Positions 45,382-57,478 are shown, numbered from the stretch's first letter. The stretch is DNA of 64,000 nucleotides from Phymorhynchus buccinoides (GCA_017654935.2 CM065683.1:800538-864537), one strand, 5' to 3'. Translations and numbers: made by a program. Notes: generated by a model not told the origin, from the letters alone.

Positions 45382-47300
45382 ATGTGTGTGTTTCTTGTCT
45401 TAGGGGAGGAGAAAGAATAGCCAAAATGTGTGTGTTTCTTGTCTTAGGGGAGGAGAAAGAATAGCCAAAATGTGTGTGTTTCTTGTCTTAGGGGGGGAGA
45501 AAGAATGGCCAACATGTGTGTGTTTCTTGTCTTAGGGGAGGAGAAAGAATGGCCAACATGTGTGTGTTTCTTGTCTTAGGGGAGGAGACAGAATGGCCAA
45601 CATGTGTGTGTTTCTTGTCTTAGGGGAGGAGAAAGAATGGCCAAAATGTGTGTGTTTCTTGTCTTAGGGGAGGAGAAAGAATGGCCAAAATGTGTGTGTT
45701 TCTTGTCTTAGGGGAGGAGAAAGAATGGCCAACATGTGTGTGTTTCTTGTCTTAGGGGAGGAGACAGAATGGCCAACATGTGTGTGTTTCTTGTCTTAGG
45801 GGAGGAGAAAGAATGGCCAAAATGTGTGTGTTTCTTGTCTTAGGGGAGGAGAAAGAATGGCCAAAATGTGTGTGTTTCTTGTCTTAGGGGGGGAGAAAGA
45901 ATGGCCAACATGTGTGTGTTTCTTGTCTTAGGGGAGGAGAAGGAATGGCCAAAATGTGTGTGTTTCTTGTCTTAGGGGAGGAGAAGGAATGGCCAACATG
46001 TGTGTGTTTCTTGTCTTAGGGGAGGAGAAAGAATAGCCAAAATGTGTGTGTTTCTTGTCTTAGGGGAGGAGACAGAATGGCCAACATGTGTGTGTTTCTT
46101 GTCTTAGGGGAGGAGAAGGAATGGCCAAAATGTGTGTGTTTCTTGTCTTAGGGGAGGAGAAAGAATGGCCAAAATGTGTGTGTTTCTTGTCTTAGGGGAG
46201 GAGAAGGAATGGCCAACATGTGTGTGTTTCTTGTCTTAGGGGGGGAGAAAGAATGGCCAACATGTGTGTGTTTCTTGTCTTAGGGGAGGAGAAAGAATGG
46301 CCAACATGTGTGTATGTCTTGTCTTAGGGGAGGAGAAGGAATGGCCAACATGTGTGTGTTTCTTGTCTTAGGGGAGGAGAAAGAATAGCCAACATGTGTG
46401 TATGTCTTGTCTTAGGGGAGGAGAAGGAATGGCCAAAATGTGTGTGTTTCTTGTCTTAGGGGGGGAGAAAGAATGGCCAACATGTGTGTATGTCTTGTCT
46501 TAGGGGAGGAGAAGGAATGGCCAAAATGTGTGTGTTTCTTGTCTTAGGGGAGGAGAAAGAATGGCCAACATGTGTGTGTTTCTTGTCTTAGGGGAGGAGA
46601 AAGAATGGCCAAAATGTGTGTGTTTCTTGTCTTAGGGGGGGAGAAAGAATGGCCAACATGTGTGTGTTTCTTGTCTTAGGGGGGGAGACAGAATGGCCAA
46701 CATGTGTGTGTTTCTTGTCTTAGGGGGGGAGAAAGAATGGCCAACATGTGTGTGTTTAGGGGAGGGGAAAGAATGGCCAACATGTGTGTGTTTCTTGTCT
46801 ATGGGGAGGAGAAAGAATGGCCAACATGTGTGTGTTTCTTGTCTTAGGGGAGGAGAAGGAATGGCCAAAATGTGTGTGTTTCTTGTCTTAGGGGGGGAGA
46901 AAGAATGGCCAACATGTGTGTGTTTAGGGGAGGGGAAAGAATGGCCAAAATGTGTGTGTTTCTTGTCTTAGGGGAGGGGAAAGAATGGCCAACATGTGTG
47001 TGTTTCTTGTCTTAGGGGAGGGGAAAGAATGGCCAACATGTGTGTGTTTAGGGGAGGGGAAAGAATGGCCAACATGTGTGTGTTTCTTGTCTTAGGGGAG
47101 GGGAAAGAATGGCCAACATGTGTGTGTTTCTTGTCTTAGGGGAGGAGAAAGAATGGCCAAAATGTGTGTGTTTCTTGTCTTAGGGGAGGAGAAAGAATGG
47201 CCAACATGTGTGTGTTTCTTGTCTTAGGGGGGGGGGGAAAGAATGGCCAACATGTGTGTGTTTCTTGTCTTAGGGGAGGAGAAAGAATAGCCAAAATGTG
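45382..47300. repeat. 44-bp minisatellite, copy B
   Basis: About 43 units of AATGTGTGTGTTTCTTGTCT plus TAGGGGAGGAGAAAGAATGGCCAA. Variants are AAAATG or AACATG at the join, and shortened units GTGTGTTTAGGGGAGG (46751, 46919, 47045). Each full unit contains TTTCTTGTCTTAGG, which resembles a polypyrimidine tract and 3' splice site. Confidence 0.95.
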
Positions 47301-47548
47301 TGAGGTATTTATGTGTCCGGTTGTCAGTTTTCACTGGTCTCCCCGCTGCATTCAGCCAATACATTCCAATTTCGGAGGAGTGTGCATATATGCTTTCAAA
47401 ATGGGTTCATTGAAATCATGTGTTGGTTTTTCTTTCTTCTTTTGTTAAATTTGATGATTGCTAATTGCTTTGAAATCATGTACATGATTTTATTAAGAAT
47501 TTCAGTGTTCTCCTCCCAAGATAACATGATAGATTTTTTGTAGAGGTC
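47301..47548. other. Spacer between 44-bp array and foldback, copy B
   Basis: Non-coding, with T-rich sequence and the phrase CTCCTCCCAAGATAACATGA. No gene is visible. Confidence 0.6.
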
Positions 47549-47943
47549 AAGATGTGCCCCCCCCCCCCCCCCCCCCACATTTCTCGGTTAATTGTATTTT
47601 TCCGTTTTTGCCTTTCTTACCATACATAAAGCTGTATTTTAGGAACATTTTCACCAAATTATCTTTTTGGAATACTAACCCTATCCCTAACCCTAACCCT
47701 AACCCTAACCCTACCCCCCACCCTATAAGACGGAAAACCGCATCAAACCACAACTGTGACAAATCGCGGTGTACTGCAGTACATAGTGGGGGGTAGGGTT
47801 AGGTTTAGGGCTAGGGTTAGGGTTAGTATTCCAAAAAGATAATTAGCTGAAAATGTTCCTAAAATACAGCTTTATGTATGGTAAGAAAGGCAAAAACGGA
47901 AAAATACAATTAACCGAGAAATGCAGGGGGGGTGGCACATCTT
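47549..47943. mobile_element. Foldback element with head-to-head telomere-like repeats
   Basis: Left arm 47549-47720 and right arm 47787-47943 are reverse complements over about 155 bp with few mismatches. The outer ends are AAGATGTGCC and GGCACATCTT. The inner parts of the arms are (CCCTAA)n at about 47685-47712 and (TTAGGG)n at about 47792-47828. The ~65-bp centre contains the palindrome GTACTGCAGTAC (47771-47782). No coding capacity. It looks like a MITE or foldback element; target-site duplications are not clear. Confidence 0.85.
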
Positions 47944-48296
47944 TACCTTTACTGAATTTTTTTTCAATATTTGTTATGAAGTTCTGTTACCTTAAAAATG
48001 CATGCAATCATATATATCACAAGTTATGCAAAGTAAAAAGCATGTTGCTGTGAAACTTCATCTGTGATCAAATGTTTACTAAAGAGCTGAGTTATAATAT
48101 TCTTGTTGATGTCTGTGCATTTCTTGATTTTTATTTTATGATGGTTGTGTGAATTTTAATTTTTCGCATGAATTTTTTCTTTTTTGTGTTAAACTATGAT
48201 ATGTACCTTTTTTTAATGTTCAAAGCATTTTTTCCAGTATGTGTGTTTTTAATATATAAAAAAAGACTATGTAATATACAGTGTGAATTAGAAAAT

Positions 48297-48298
<2 letters not shown>
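47944..48298. other. AT-rich spacer, copy B
   Basis: T-rich non-coding sequence with GCATGCAATCATATATATCA. No gene is visible. Confidence 0.6.
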
Positions 48299-48353
<55 letters not shown>

Positions 48354-49230
48354 TTTTGCACATTATGTCTTCATTGCACTGACTCCCTCCCTCTGTGTAT
48401 TGGGCTGTCTTAATGTAACCTACCTCTGTCTGTTCTGCCTGTCTGTGTCTGTTCTGTCTGTGTCTGTTCTGTCTGTTCTGCCTGTCTGTTCAAAGCATTG
48501 GGCTGTCCTAATACAACCTACCTCTGTCTGTTCTGCCTGTCTGTGTCTCTTCAAAGCATTGGGCTGTCCTAATACAACCTACCTCTGTCTGTTCTGCCTG
48601 TCTGTGTCTGTTCAAAGCATTGGGCTGTCCTATTACAACCTACCTCTGTCTGTTCTGCCTGTCTGTGTCTGTTCAAAGCATTGGGCTGTCCTAATACAAC
48701 CTACCTCTGCCTGTCTGTGTCTGTTCTGCCTGTCTGTGTCTGTTCAAAGCATTGGGCTGTCCTAATACAACCTACCTCTGCCTGTCTGTGTTGCCTGTCT
48801 GTGTCTGTTCAAAGCATTGGGCTGTCCTAATACAACCTACCTCTGCCTGTCTGTGTCTGTGTTGCCTGTCTGTGTCTGTTCAAAGCATTGGGCTGTCCTA
48901 ATACAACCTACCTCTGCCTGTCTGTGTCTGTGTTGCCTGTCTGTGTCTGTTCAAAGCATTGGGCTGTCCTAATACAACCTACCTCTGCCTGTCTGTGTCT
49001 GTGTTGCCTGTCTGTGTCTGTTCAAAGCATTGAGCTGTCCTAATACAACCTACCTCTGCCTGTCTGTGTCTGTGTTGCCTGTCTGTGTCTGTTCAAAGCA
49101 TTGGGCTGTCCTAATACAACCTACCTCTGCCTTTCTGTGTCTCAGTGTTCTGCCTGTCTGTGTCTGTTCAAAGCACTGGGTTGTCCTATTACAACCTACC
49201 TCTGTCTGTTCTGCCTGTCTGTGTCTGTAC
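48299..49230. repeat. (GA)n and TCTG / CAAAGCATTGGGCTGTCC minisatellite, copy B
   Basis: Pure (GA)n at 48301-48350, then about 12 units containing GTTCAAAGCATTGGGCTGTC and CTAATACAACCTACCTCTG. The units differ in the number of CTGTCTGTGT phrases. Confidence 0.93.
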
Positions 49231-49830
49231 GAAGGGGACGTTTGATAGGCCGCAAGGCCTAGGCTGATGAAGCCAGTCCCTCTACTATGCTATACTACTA
49301 TACTATACTAACATAAGGGCTACAATATCCAATAGTTAGTTTTGTGACATCACTTCCGGTTTTGGCTATTCCGTGAACCCAAAAAAAGCTGCCTGACCAT
49401 ATCGAGGGCACTTCCGGTTCGTACTTCCTGTTTGGGTTTATACCGGAAGTGTTGCAAATCTATTTTGCAGTCAATTCGGAAAATATGAACGAAATCCGTT
49501 CAGCCGTTTTTGAGATAATCTAGATTGAAATTTCGCGGGTTTTCGGCCATATGTCGCCGAAAATTATTTAATATTTCAAATTTTACATACCCATAAGGTC
49601 CTGCAACTCCGTTTTCTGAAAATGTCAGCCAAATCCGACACAAAAAAAGGGGGAAGAAAAAGAAGATTTTTGACGAATGCAGTATTCTCCTTTAGGGAGA
49701 ATCTTAATAATAGTACATTTTATCAAATGAGCCCAAGCGCTTTACAATCAATTCTTCATCAAGTAGATAACAAAAATAGTATTGAAGAATGACACAAACC
49801 AGCAACTGAACAACGCCGCATATACAAAGC
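49231..49830. other. Conserved non-coding spacer with inverted ETS-like motif, copy B
   Basis: It contains CACTTCCGGTT (49409-49419) and ACCGGAAGTG (49442-49451) facing each other, a further ATCACTTCCGGTTTTGG at 49350, and the TACTATGCTATACTACTATA tract. No gene is visible. Confidence 0.6.
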
Positions 49831-49966
<136 letters not shown>

Positions 49967-50330
49967 TTTATGGACACCGACTCATCTTTCCTGCAGTAAG
50001 CCATAGCAACTGAGTTGCACGGACTGACCCCATACACCAACACACATACACAAACATTAGAGGATACACATACATCATTCATCTTTCATGCAGTAAGCCA
50101 TAGCAACTGAGTTGCACGGACTGACCCCATACACCAACACACATACACAAGCATTAGAGGATACACATACAAATACACTCACACACAATGTACGCGGGCA
50201 GACACACACACACATGTATGCACACATAACCCACAAAACCAAAGCACACACGCACGTATGCACGCACACATGCATGCTCACAACACACACACACACACAC
50301 CAAAACACAGCACAAACCTCTTATTCAATC
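49967..50330. repeat. CA-rich tract with duplicated 95-bp phrase, copy B
   Basis: GCAGTAAGCCATAGCAACTG recurs at about 49992 and 50092, each followed by AGTTGCACGGACTGACCCCA; then CA-rich DNA to 50300. No gene is visible. Confidence 0.8.
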
Positions 50331-51047
50331 TTCCCTCACGTGCACTCAACAATAAACAACTGATCAAATATTTAGGGTGCAGCAAGAAAAAGATGGGTTT
50401 TAAGAGAGGTTTTGAATGAGGAGACTGAGTTGGAGTGTCGGAGAGGAGAAGGCAGATAATTCCAAAGAGATGGTGATTGACAGGAAAAAGAACGTTGGCC
50501 AGCAGATTTGAGACGGATGGAGGGAAGGGAAAGGAGACGAGAATCAGAAGACGAACATAGTTGGTGAGCTGGGACATAGAGATGAAAAAAATCAGAGAGA
50601 TATAAGGGAGCTTCATCATTCAGTGACTTGAAGGCAAGGAGGAGAATGTTGTAGTCAATACGTGATTGAACTGGGAGCCAATGTAGGGAACGCAGAACCG
50701 GAGTGATATGATCGTACCTAGGGGAGCAAGAAATGAGACGAGCAGCATTATTCTTGACCCGTTGGAGCTTGAGATGAGAGTTGATGGACAGCCAGCAAGA
50801 AGTGAGTTACAGTAGTCAAGTCGAGACAGAACAAAATCACAGACTAGAGTCTTCAGGGCATCTTGAGAGAGGAAACGGTGGATTGAACTAATTCTTCGAA
50901 GTTCTAGATAGCAAGACTTGCAAACATTGGAAATATGCTGTTTGAAAGAAAGGGTTTGGTCCAAAGTAGCGCCTAGATTGCAGACAGATGTTAATAGCTT
51001 GATCTCAATGCCATCAATGTCGACAGAACCTGAGAGAACCTGTATGG

Positions 51048-51641
51048 TTAGAGGCTACATGAATCATCTGTCTTTTCAGCATTTAGTTGCAGTTTGTTAT
51101 ATAACATCCATGTTTTAACAGCAGAAATGCACAACTTAGAAGAATAAATCATTTGATCTAACTGACTCAGGTGGGCAGAAATGTACTGCTGGCTATCATC
51201 GGTAAAGCTATGATGTAGAAGATAATGCTGGTTGATGATGGCGGAGAGAGGTTGGGTATAAAGAACAAAAAGGATAGGGCCTAAGACTGAACCTTGGGGC
51301 ACACCAAAGTGAAGACCTTTTGGAAGAGATGAAGAACCATTGACAACAACTGTCTGTGTGCGATCAGAGAGGTAGGAAGAAAACCAGGAAAGAACAGTCC
51401 CAGATAGACCAAAGGAGGTGTGAAGTCTAGAAATGAGGATAGAGTGGTCAATAGTATCAAACGCTGCAGAAAGATAAAGGAGAGAGAGAAGAGAAACCTT
51501 GTTTTCATCCAAGGCAGTGAGCAGGTCGTTCGTTATCATCAAGAGGGCTGTCTCAGTATTGTGACCTGCTCGATAAGCAGACTGGTTTGGATAGAAAAGA
51601 TCGTTTACCTGAAGATGGTCAGACAGTTGTTTAAGAACCAC
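51048..51641 (-). pseudogene. LINE reverse transcriptase domain fragment
   Basis: Motifs of a non-LTR reverse transcriptase are clear: YPNQSAYRAGHNTETALL, LSAAFDTIDH (motif A), GVPQGSVLGPILF (motif B) and HSFTDDSQQY (motif C). In motif A the residue expected to be the first catalytic aspartate, before LSAAFD, is tyrosine (TAT for GAT), and motif C is FTDD in place of the usual YADD or FADD. With frameshifts on both sides this is a dead copy. It would have made cDNA from its own RNA at a nicked chromosomal site. Confidence 0.9.
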
Positions 51642-51702
51642 CTTTTCCGTGAGTTTAGAAAGGAATGAAAGATTAGAGACAGGCCGATAATTCTTTAGAT
51701 TT

Positions 51703-52686
51703 TCAGACGAAATAAGGTTTTACGCCCTCTGCGGCCTTTCGGTCATGTGGGGCAAACATTAGATTTTCAGGATCGAGACTGGGCTTCTTTAAGAGTGGTT
51801 TGACAACTGCAGATTTGAAATTAGATGGAAAGCGGCCAGAACATAATAGAGAATCATTGATGATGGATGTAAAATAAGGAAGGAGATCATCAAGACACTG
51901 GGAGAAGAGAGATGAAGGTAGAGGGTCTAGTTCACAGGTTTTAGTCTGAGTTTGGATCAAAATCTTCTTAACCTCTTCAGTGGAAACAGAACGGAACTCA
52001 GACCACATAGTGCCAGAAAAGGAGGGATCAGGGACAATTGATGGCGGAGCAGATTGAGAATCAAGATTTTGGCGGATAGTGGCTATCTTGCTGTGAAAGA
52101 AATAAGAGAAACGTTGAGGGAGATCAGACACAGGGATAGAGGAAGGTAGAGGCGTAGTTGGCTAAACCAAAGACCTTTCATGGAAGGTAGTACAAGCGAG
52201 AATTTGGGCATTCAAACAAGAGCATTTGGCCTTATCTGTAATGTCAGACACAATTTTGTTCATGGTTCGACAAATCTGTTTGTGAATTTCAAGTCCAGTC
52301 TTAACCCACTGGCGCTCTGCATGGCGGCGTTCTTGTTTAGCCTGAGTCATCTCAGGAGCCACAGAAGCATACCACGGTGATGGAGGCCTGCTGGAGATCT
52401 TGCGACGGATGACAGGGGGGTGGAGGTCGAGTAGACTGGTTAGGAGGTGGTGGAGCTGGTCAGCAGAAGGCTGTAGAGAGGAGTCCAGTCTGGCCCTGAG
52501 GTCAGACATGAAGGCAGTGAGGTCGATGGAGGAGATCTTCCTGGTCTCAGCATACACAGGAGGGCATGAAGGGCGAGATAACCGGAGGCAGGAAATAACA
52601 CAGAGATGGTCAGAAAAGTCCAGAAAAAAGTCAGGAGCAGTGGACCGCAGGACGTTCGTCGTCACGCCTGACGACAACCAGGTCAA
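51703..52686 (-). pseudogene. LINE ORF2 linker and endonuclease tail fragments
   Basis: Two frames, 52162-52686 and 51703-52131. The first ends the endonuclease part (DFSDHLCVI, then KISSRPPSPWYA and an arginine-rich helix) typical of the region between endonuclease and reverse transcriptase in CR1/L2-like elements. The second has RFSYFFHSKIATIRQNLDS and ends ahead of the RT (VVKPLLKKPSLDP). The frames are offset, which confirms decay. Confidence 0.85.
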
Positions 52687-52951
52687 GGGTGTGACCTTTC
52701 TGGTGGGTGGGGAAGGTCACAGCCTGGTGCAGGTCGAAGTCATCCAGCAGTGCGGTGAAGCGGAAGGTGAGGGAGTCAGCGCAATGGGACATCAACGTGA
52801 ATGTTGATGTCCCTAGCCCTGACTTGGGCCTGGTTGGGAGTTGGTTTGGGGCCTCCTCGTCGTGCCAGTAGTCCCTCTATCTCTGGTGTCGTCGATGAGC
52901 TGAGCTTCATCGTAGGTGGATGGGGTGGGGCAGAATTTGGGACCGTATCTG

Positions 52952-53082
<131 letters not shown>

Positions 53083-53089
53083 TTGACAT

Positions 53090-53523
<434 letters not shown>

Positions 53524-53625
53524 TACTGTACGGTGTGAAATAAAAGCTCATTACCAGTCGTGAGGTTCGTTACCAGCCGTGAAAGAAGTCGCGAGGGACA
53601 GCTGGTTAATAACGAAACGTACGAC

Positions 53626-54075
53626 TTATGGCTTAATGTATTCAAGTCTGTCTGTCTGTTCCTGGCTGGCTGTCAAGTCATGTTACCGTGGTAGCGTTTG
53701 AATAGATTATGGCTTAATGTTTTCAATTCTGTCTGTCTGTTCCTGGCTGGCTGTCAAGTCATGTTACCGTGGTAGCGTTTGAATGGATTATGGCTTAATG
53801 TATTCAATTCTGTCTGTCTGTTCCTGTCTGTTCCTGGCTGGCTGTCAAGTCATGTTACCGTGGTAGCGTTTGAATCGATTATGGCTTAATGTTTTCAATT
53901 CTGTCTGTCTGTTCCTGGCTGGCTGTCAAGTCATGTTACCGTGGTAGCGTTTGAATGGATTATGGCTTAATGTATTCAAGTCTGTCTGTCTGTTCCTGGC
54001 TGGCTGTCAAGTCATGTTACCGTGGTAGCGTTTGAATGGATTATGGCTTAATGTATTCAAGTCTGTCTGTCTGAA
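53626..54075. repeat. 81-bp tandem repeat
   Basis: Units start TTATGGCTTAATGTATTCAA at 53626, 53707, 53788 and on, 81 bp apart. Each includes GGCTGGCTGTCAAGTCATG and TTACCGTGGTAGCGTTTGAA. About five and a half copies; the third has a short extra TTCCTGTCTG. A lone diverged copy lies at 56727-56775. Confidence 0.95.
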
Positions 54076-54690
54076 CTAATAAACATGTGAGCGTCAACAA
54101 TAGACTAGTTTTATGGATCATAGATGTCCTACTTAAACGCACGCAAACTGTGAGATTTCAAAATGCTCTGTCCTCCACAATGTCTATGTCCACCGGCTGT
54201 CCCCAATGCACTGTCTTATCTCCTGTTCTCTTCACCCTTTACACAAATGATTGTAAAGGAACAGATTCTGCTCCTGTCATTAAATACTCTGATGATACAG
54301 CTTTAGTTGACCTTTCTAACTCGGACAGTACTTACTTTGAGCAGGTTGAAAAGTTTGTGTCCTGGTGTGAGGAAAACTATCTTGACCTCAACGTAACAAA
54401 AACAAAAGAAATGGTAGTCGACTTTAGGAAATCCCCGATACCAATGCCAGATCTCTCAATCAAAGGTGTGACAGTAGAAAGGGTAGATGAATGCAAGTAT
54501 CTGGGAACAATCATAGACAATAAGTTTACTTTTAGTTCTCATGTTGATCATGTTTCTATGACAGGGCTGAAAAGACAGATTAATAGAGCCAGAGGATCGG
54601 AAACAAAAGACAAGAGCCAGTACCTCAGTACTGTGCTATTCTTGATCAGCAAACGGCCCCCAGATTCCTTAGCTTATTGGGAGAGGCCCT
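54076..54690 (+). pseudogene. LINE reverse transcriptase fragment (truncated at both ends)
   Basis: Open frame from 54087. It starts inside the RT domain (VLWIIDVLLKRTQTVRF), then STGCPQCTVLSPVLFTLYTN (motif B with Cys in place of the usual Gly), IKYSDDTALVDL (motif C), KTKEMVVDFRK and ECKYLGTIIDNKFTF. Coding similarity stops near 54590; the rest of the frame is chance extension. The 5' half of the element is missing, typical of incomplete reverse transcription. The same family lies in reverse at 61069-62737. Confidence 0.88.
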
Positions 54691-55540
54691 AGGGGCAAGA
54701 ACCATGCATATGCATGAAGCTGCCCGGATTCGCAGAACAACTTTAGGGGCCCAGTAGCAGCAGAAGAGTGGTAGGAGTCAAGCGGATAAGCCGCAGAAGA
54801 CAAGCTGAGTAGTAGTAGAAAAGTTATGGGTTAGCCAAAGAATAAAAGATAGGCCAGGGTTAGGGTAGAATTAGTTAGGAAGAAATTAATAATGGGTTAG
54901 GGTTAGTAATAAAGTACTAGGGGAAACACTGATTTGGGAATAGTTAGTTGTAAAAGTGAGACAGAGTAGGTATTAATTAGAGATTACAAATTAGTTAAGT
55001 GGCTATGGTGTTACAGTGCTAGATTTATAGAATAATAAGTGTGAAGTGTGGAATTGATGTGGTGTAGAAAAGGAAAGACTAATTTAAATGGTTAATGAAA
55101 TGAATAATATGTAAGTAGTTAAATAATTAGTTATTAAGTTAAGGGTAATACTATTTAGGCAAGTGTGTTGTGTGTTCATTGGAAGATCTTCCTCATTATA
55201 AGGTATGTCCCATATTATCCTGATTTGTTGTTCCCTTGTAATAAAAATATTATTATTGTGGTAAATATGTTGTTCCGTATCCATGGGAACCCTTGTTTGC
55301 AGTGTTTATGTATCCTCATTTCTCGGGGATTTGTCAGTCCGTGTCTTACCTTTATTCCTTGTCTTTCTTTCTCTTGCATGCGTTGTTCTCAAACTGTTTT
55401 GTGAAGTCTAGTCTCTCATATACACGCACGCACTCTCTCTCTCTTTCTTTCTGTCTTTCCCTTCCTCTGTCTCTCTCTTACTCAAGTTTCTAATCTAATT
55501 AAAGCCGGCGATGTTTACAAACACAAGCCAAGCAGTGCTC
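54691..55540. other. AT-rich intergenic DNA, no gene seen
   Basis: It contains scattered GGTTAGGGTTAG motifs (54855-54905) and CT-rich sequence at 55430-55485. I find no coding or RNA gene. Confidence 0.6.
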
Positions 55541-55814
55541 TACCTAGCTACATTTCCCCCAATGTCACGTGGGCCGTCACTATTATAAAAAGGCCCCGTA
55601 ATATTTCCAAGAAATGCCAGACAAGGATGTAGGCCTACTGCCTGAGAAAGCTCAGTTCTTTCAATGTTAGCACAGATCTTCTCCAAAGCTTTTATCGTTG
55701 TTTTCTTGAATCTATTATAACGTTTTGTAGTCCCAAAGTCAGTCGAACGTCTGAACAAGATCTCTGCTTAGACCAAATAATGAGGAATTATATATTAGCT
55801 TAGGCCTAGAGGCC

Positions 55815-56158
55815 TCAGGTCCTCAAACACAAAACTTCTGAAAGTTCCAAAAACAAATCTAAAATCATCTGGTGACCGCAGTTTCAGTTTCAGTGCCCCT
55901 GCTGTTTGGAATTCCCTCCCAGTCGATCTTCGCCATGAACCAACTATCTCTACTTTCAAAGCTAAACTCAAGACACACTACTTTCAAAGCTCATTCGGTT
56001 TGTAAATGTTTCCTTCTTGATCTTGTACCTGGGTGAATGAATGGGTGATAATGTTTTTGTGCGATTGCGGGTGTATCAGTGAATGGAAGCGCCTTGAGTG
56101 TAAAATAATTATAGAAAGGCGCTATAGAAATACTATCAATTATTATTATTATTATTAT
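55815..56158 (+). mobile_element. LINE 3' end with (ATT)n tail
   Basis: It encodes the last ~60 residues of a LINE ORF2, including SFSFSAPAVWNSLPVDL and STFKAKLKTHYF, with a stop at about 56003. The 3' untranslated part has a hairpin (GCGCCTT ... AAGGCGC, 56091-56124) and ends in (ATT)n at 56140-56158. This combination is typical of CR1/L2-type elements. Confidence 0.85.
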
Positions 56159-56184
56159 ATCTGGTCCATATGTACAGTAGTGTC

Positions 56185-56187
<3 letters not shown>

Positions 56188-56238
<51 letters not shown>

Positions 56239-56340
56239 TGAGCGTGCATGCGCGCGTACGTACGTGTGTGCGTGCGTGTGTGTGGGTGTGTGTCTGTCTG
56301 TCCGTATGTCTATGTTTGTGTGTGTGTATATGTGTGTGTG
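56188..56340. repeat. (GT)n-rich microsatellite
   Basis: (GT)n at 56190-56230 followed by degenerate GT/GC/TCTG repeats and a GAGAGA run at 56347-56366. Confidence 0.95.
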
Positions 56341-56344
56341 TGTG

Positions 56345-57250
56345 CATGAGAGAGAGATAGAGAGAGCGAGAAGAGGGAGGCGTATAGAATGATGGGAACG
56401 GGAAGGGACCCAAAATATATGTGAAAGCTTGGGGTGACTTGGAGAGGGTGGGGGTTTGGGGTAGGGTGGGGGTGAACAGGCAAATTAATGCGATAATAGA
56501 AAATAATGGTGGGAAAGAGGGCAGTTCTTAATGTTTTGATAGTCGCTTGTATCGACCCTATAACTATGTTTAATTTTTTTGCAAAGCACGATTTGTCATT
56601 CATTTTTCCTTAGTTTTGTTTCCATTTTTCATGCATGCAAATGTGCTTCTTTAATTGTATTGTGCTTGTACGAGACCACACTGTAATTTCACCTAACGTG
56701 ATAATAACGTATTTTTTGACTTTGACTTGTTCTTGGCTGGCTGACAAGCCATGTTACCGTGGTAGCGTTTCAGCGGAGGCATGTAGGATACTAATATTCT
56801 GCATACAGGTATGTAGTTAGGATATCAAGGGCATGTTTGAACACATGTGGTCATTGGTCAAAGGTCAAAATCGCTGGACCCAAAAATGTTGCCACGTGGC
56901 TGAATTACACCATTAGTTTTGTTAATCAATCCATTTTGCCATTGGCATAAATGCACGTAAATCTGTGCAACGGAAAGGGGGTGTTGACAATTCTTGCAGG
57001 GGGAGCGGGGATGTAATAGTATCTTTGATAGGAGGGGCCAGGGCAGGCAGCATCACAGAAGGGAGAAAACCCGAGATCTTCTCGACGATGTTCAGGTTTT
57101 CTCCCCTGACTAAACTGACCGGTGTCACGATAAATAAGTACCTGTCATGAAATATCTACCTCCTGCATACGAACTATAAAGACTGTACAGGGGAAGACGG
57201 AGCACTTATGAAGTACGGCGATCTGGGCTGATAGAGTTATCGTTAGTGAG
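56345..57250. other. Intergenic DNA with one orphan 81-bp-type unit
   Basis: 56727-56775 (TTGTTCTTGGCTGGCTGACA and TTACCGTGGTAGCGTTTC) is a single diverged copy of the 81-bp repeat. 56960-57130 contains possible coding-like sequence in both directions but nothing recognisable. No gene is assigned. Confidence 0.5.
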
Positions 57251-57268
57251 TACGTGACACCACTCACA

Positions 57269-57478
57269 ATGGCGGCTATCCAGAGATTCAGACTGGGATT
57301 TGAAGCGAGAATTCAACTGGCCTATCGACGTTTTTTAAATACCAGATTCAACGTTAGCGGACAAACAAACGATTCTGATTGGCTAGGGGCAGCTAGGGGT
57401 ACTTATTTAGGATATCATCTTCACACCGGTGTTGCAGTCATGCACTTTTTTTATTTATTGATTGAACCAGCACAATGA
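57269..57478 (+). CDS. Small ORF (69 aa), uncertain
   Basis: It starts at an ATG in the context CTCACAATGGCGGCT, which is both a fair start context and a match to the CAATGGCGGC motif of YY1-type promoter elements. The peptide (MAAIQRFRLGFEARIQLAYR and on) is basic at first, then has a short hydrophobic end (VAVMHFFYLLI). It resembles no family I know. It lies 0.5 kb upstream of the host first exon and could be an upstream gene, a first exon, or chance. Confidence 0.25.
   Translation: MAAIQRFRLGFEARIQLAYRRFLNTRFNVSGQTNDSDWLGAARGTYLGYHLHTGVAVMHFFYLLIEPAQ

Larger units (their letters stand above)
50340..52815 (-). mobile_element. CR1/L2-type LINE, 5'-truncated, inactive
   Basis: Read leftward: the tail of an endonuclease domain (52800 to about 52700, containing a GDINIHVDVP-like segment), a linker, the reverse transcriptase (51641-51048), and a C-terminal domain (50964 to about 50350, with YIGSQF and SPPSVS segments in several frames). 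The reading frame is broken at several points, so it cannot move itself. The 3' part to 50819 is shared with copy A. The first part of the endonuclease is absent. Confidence 0.88.

Noticed and set aside
47680..47830. True chromosome end (telomere)
   Set aside because: The telomeric motifs are few, face each other in an inverted repeat, and have ordinary DNA on both sides.
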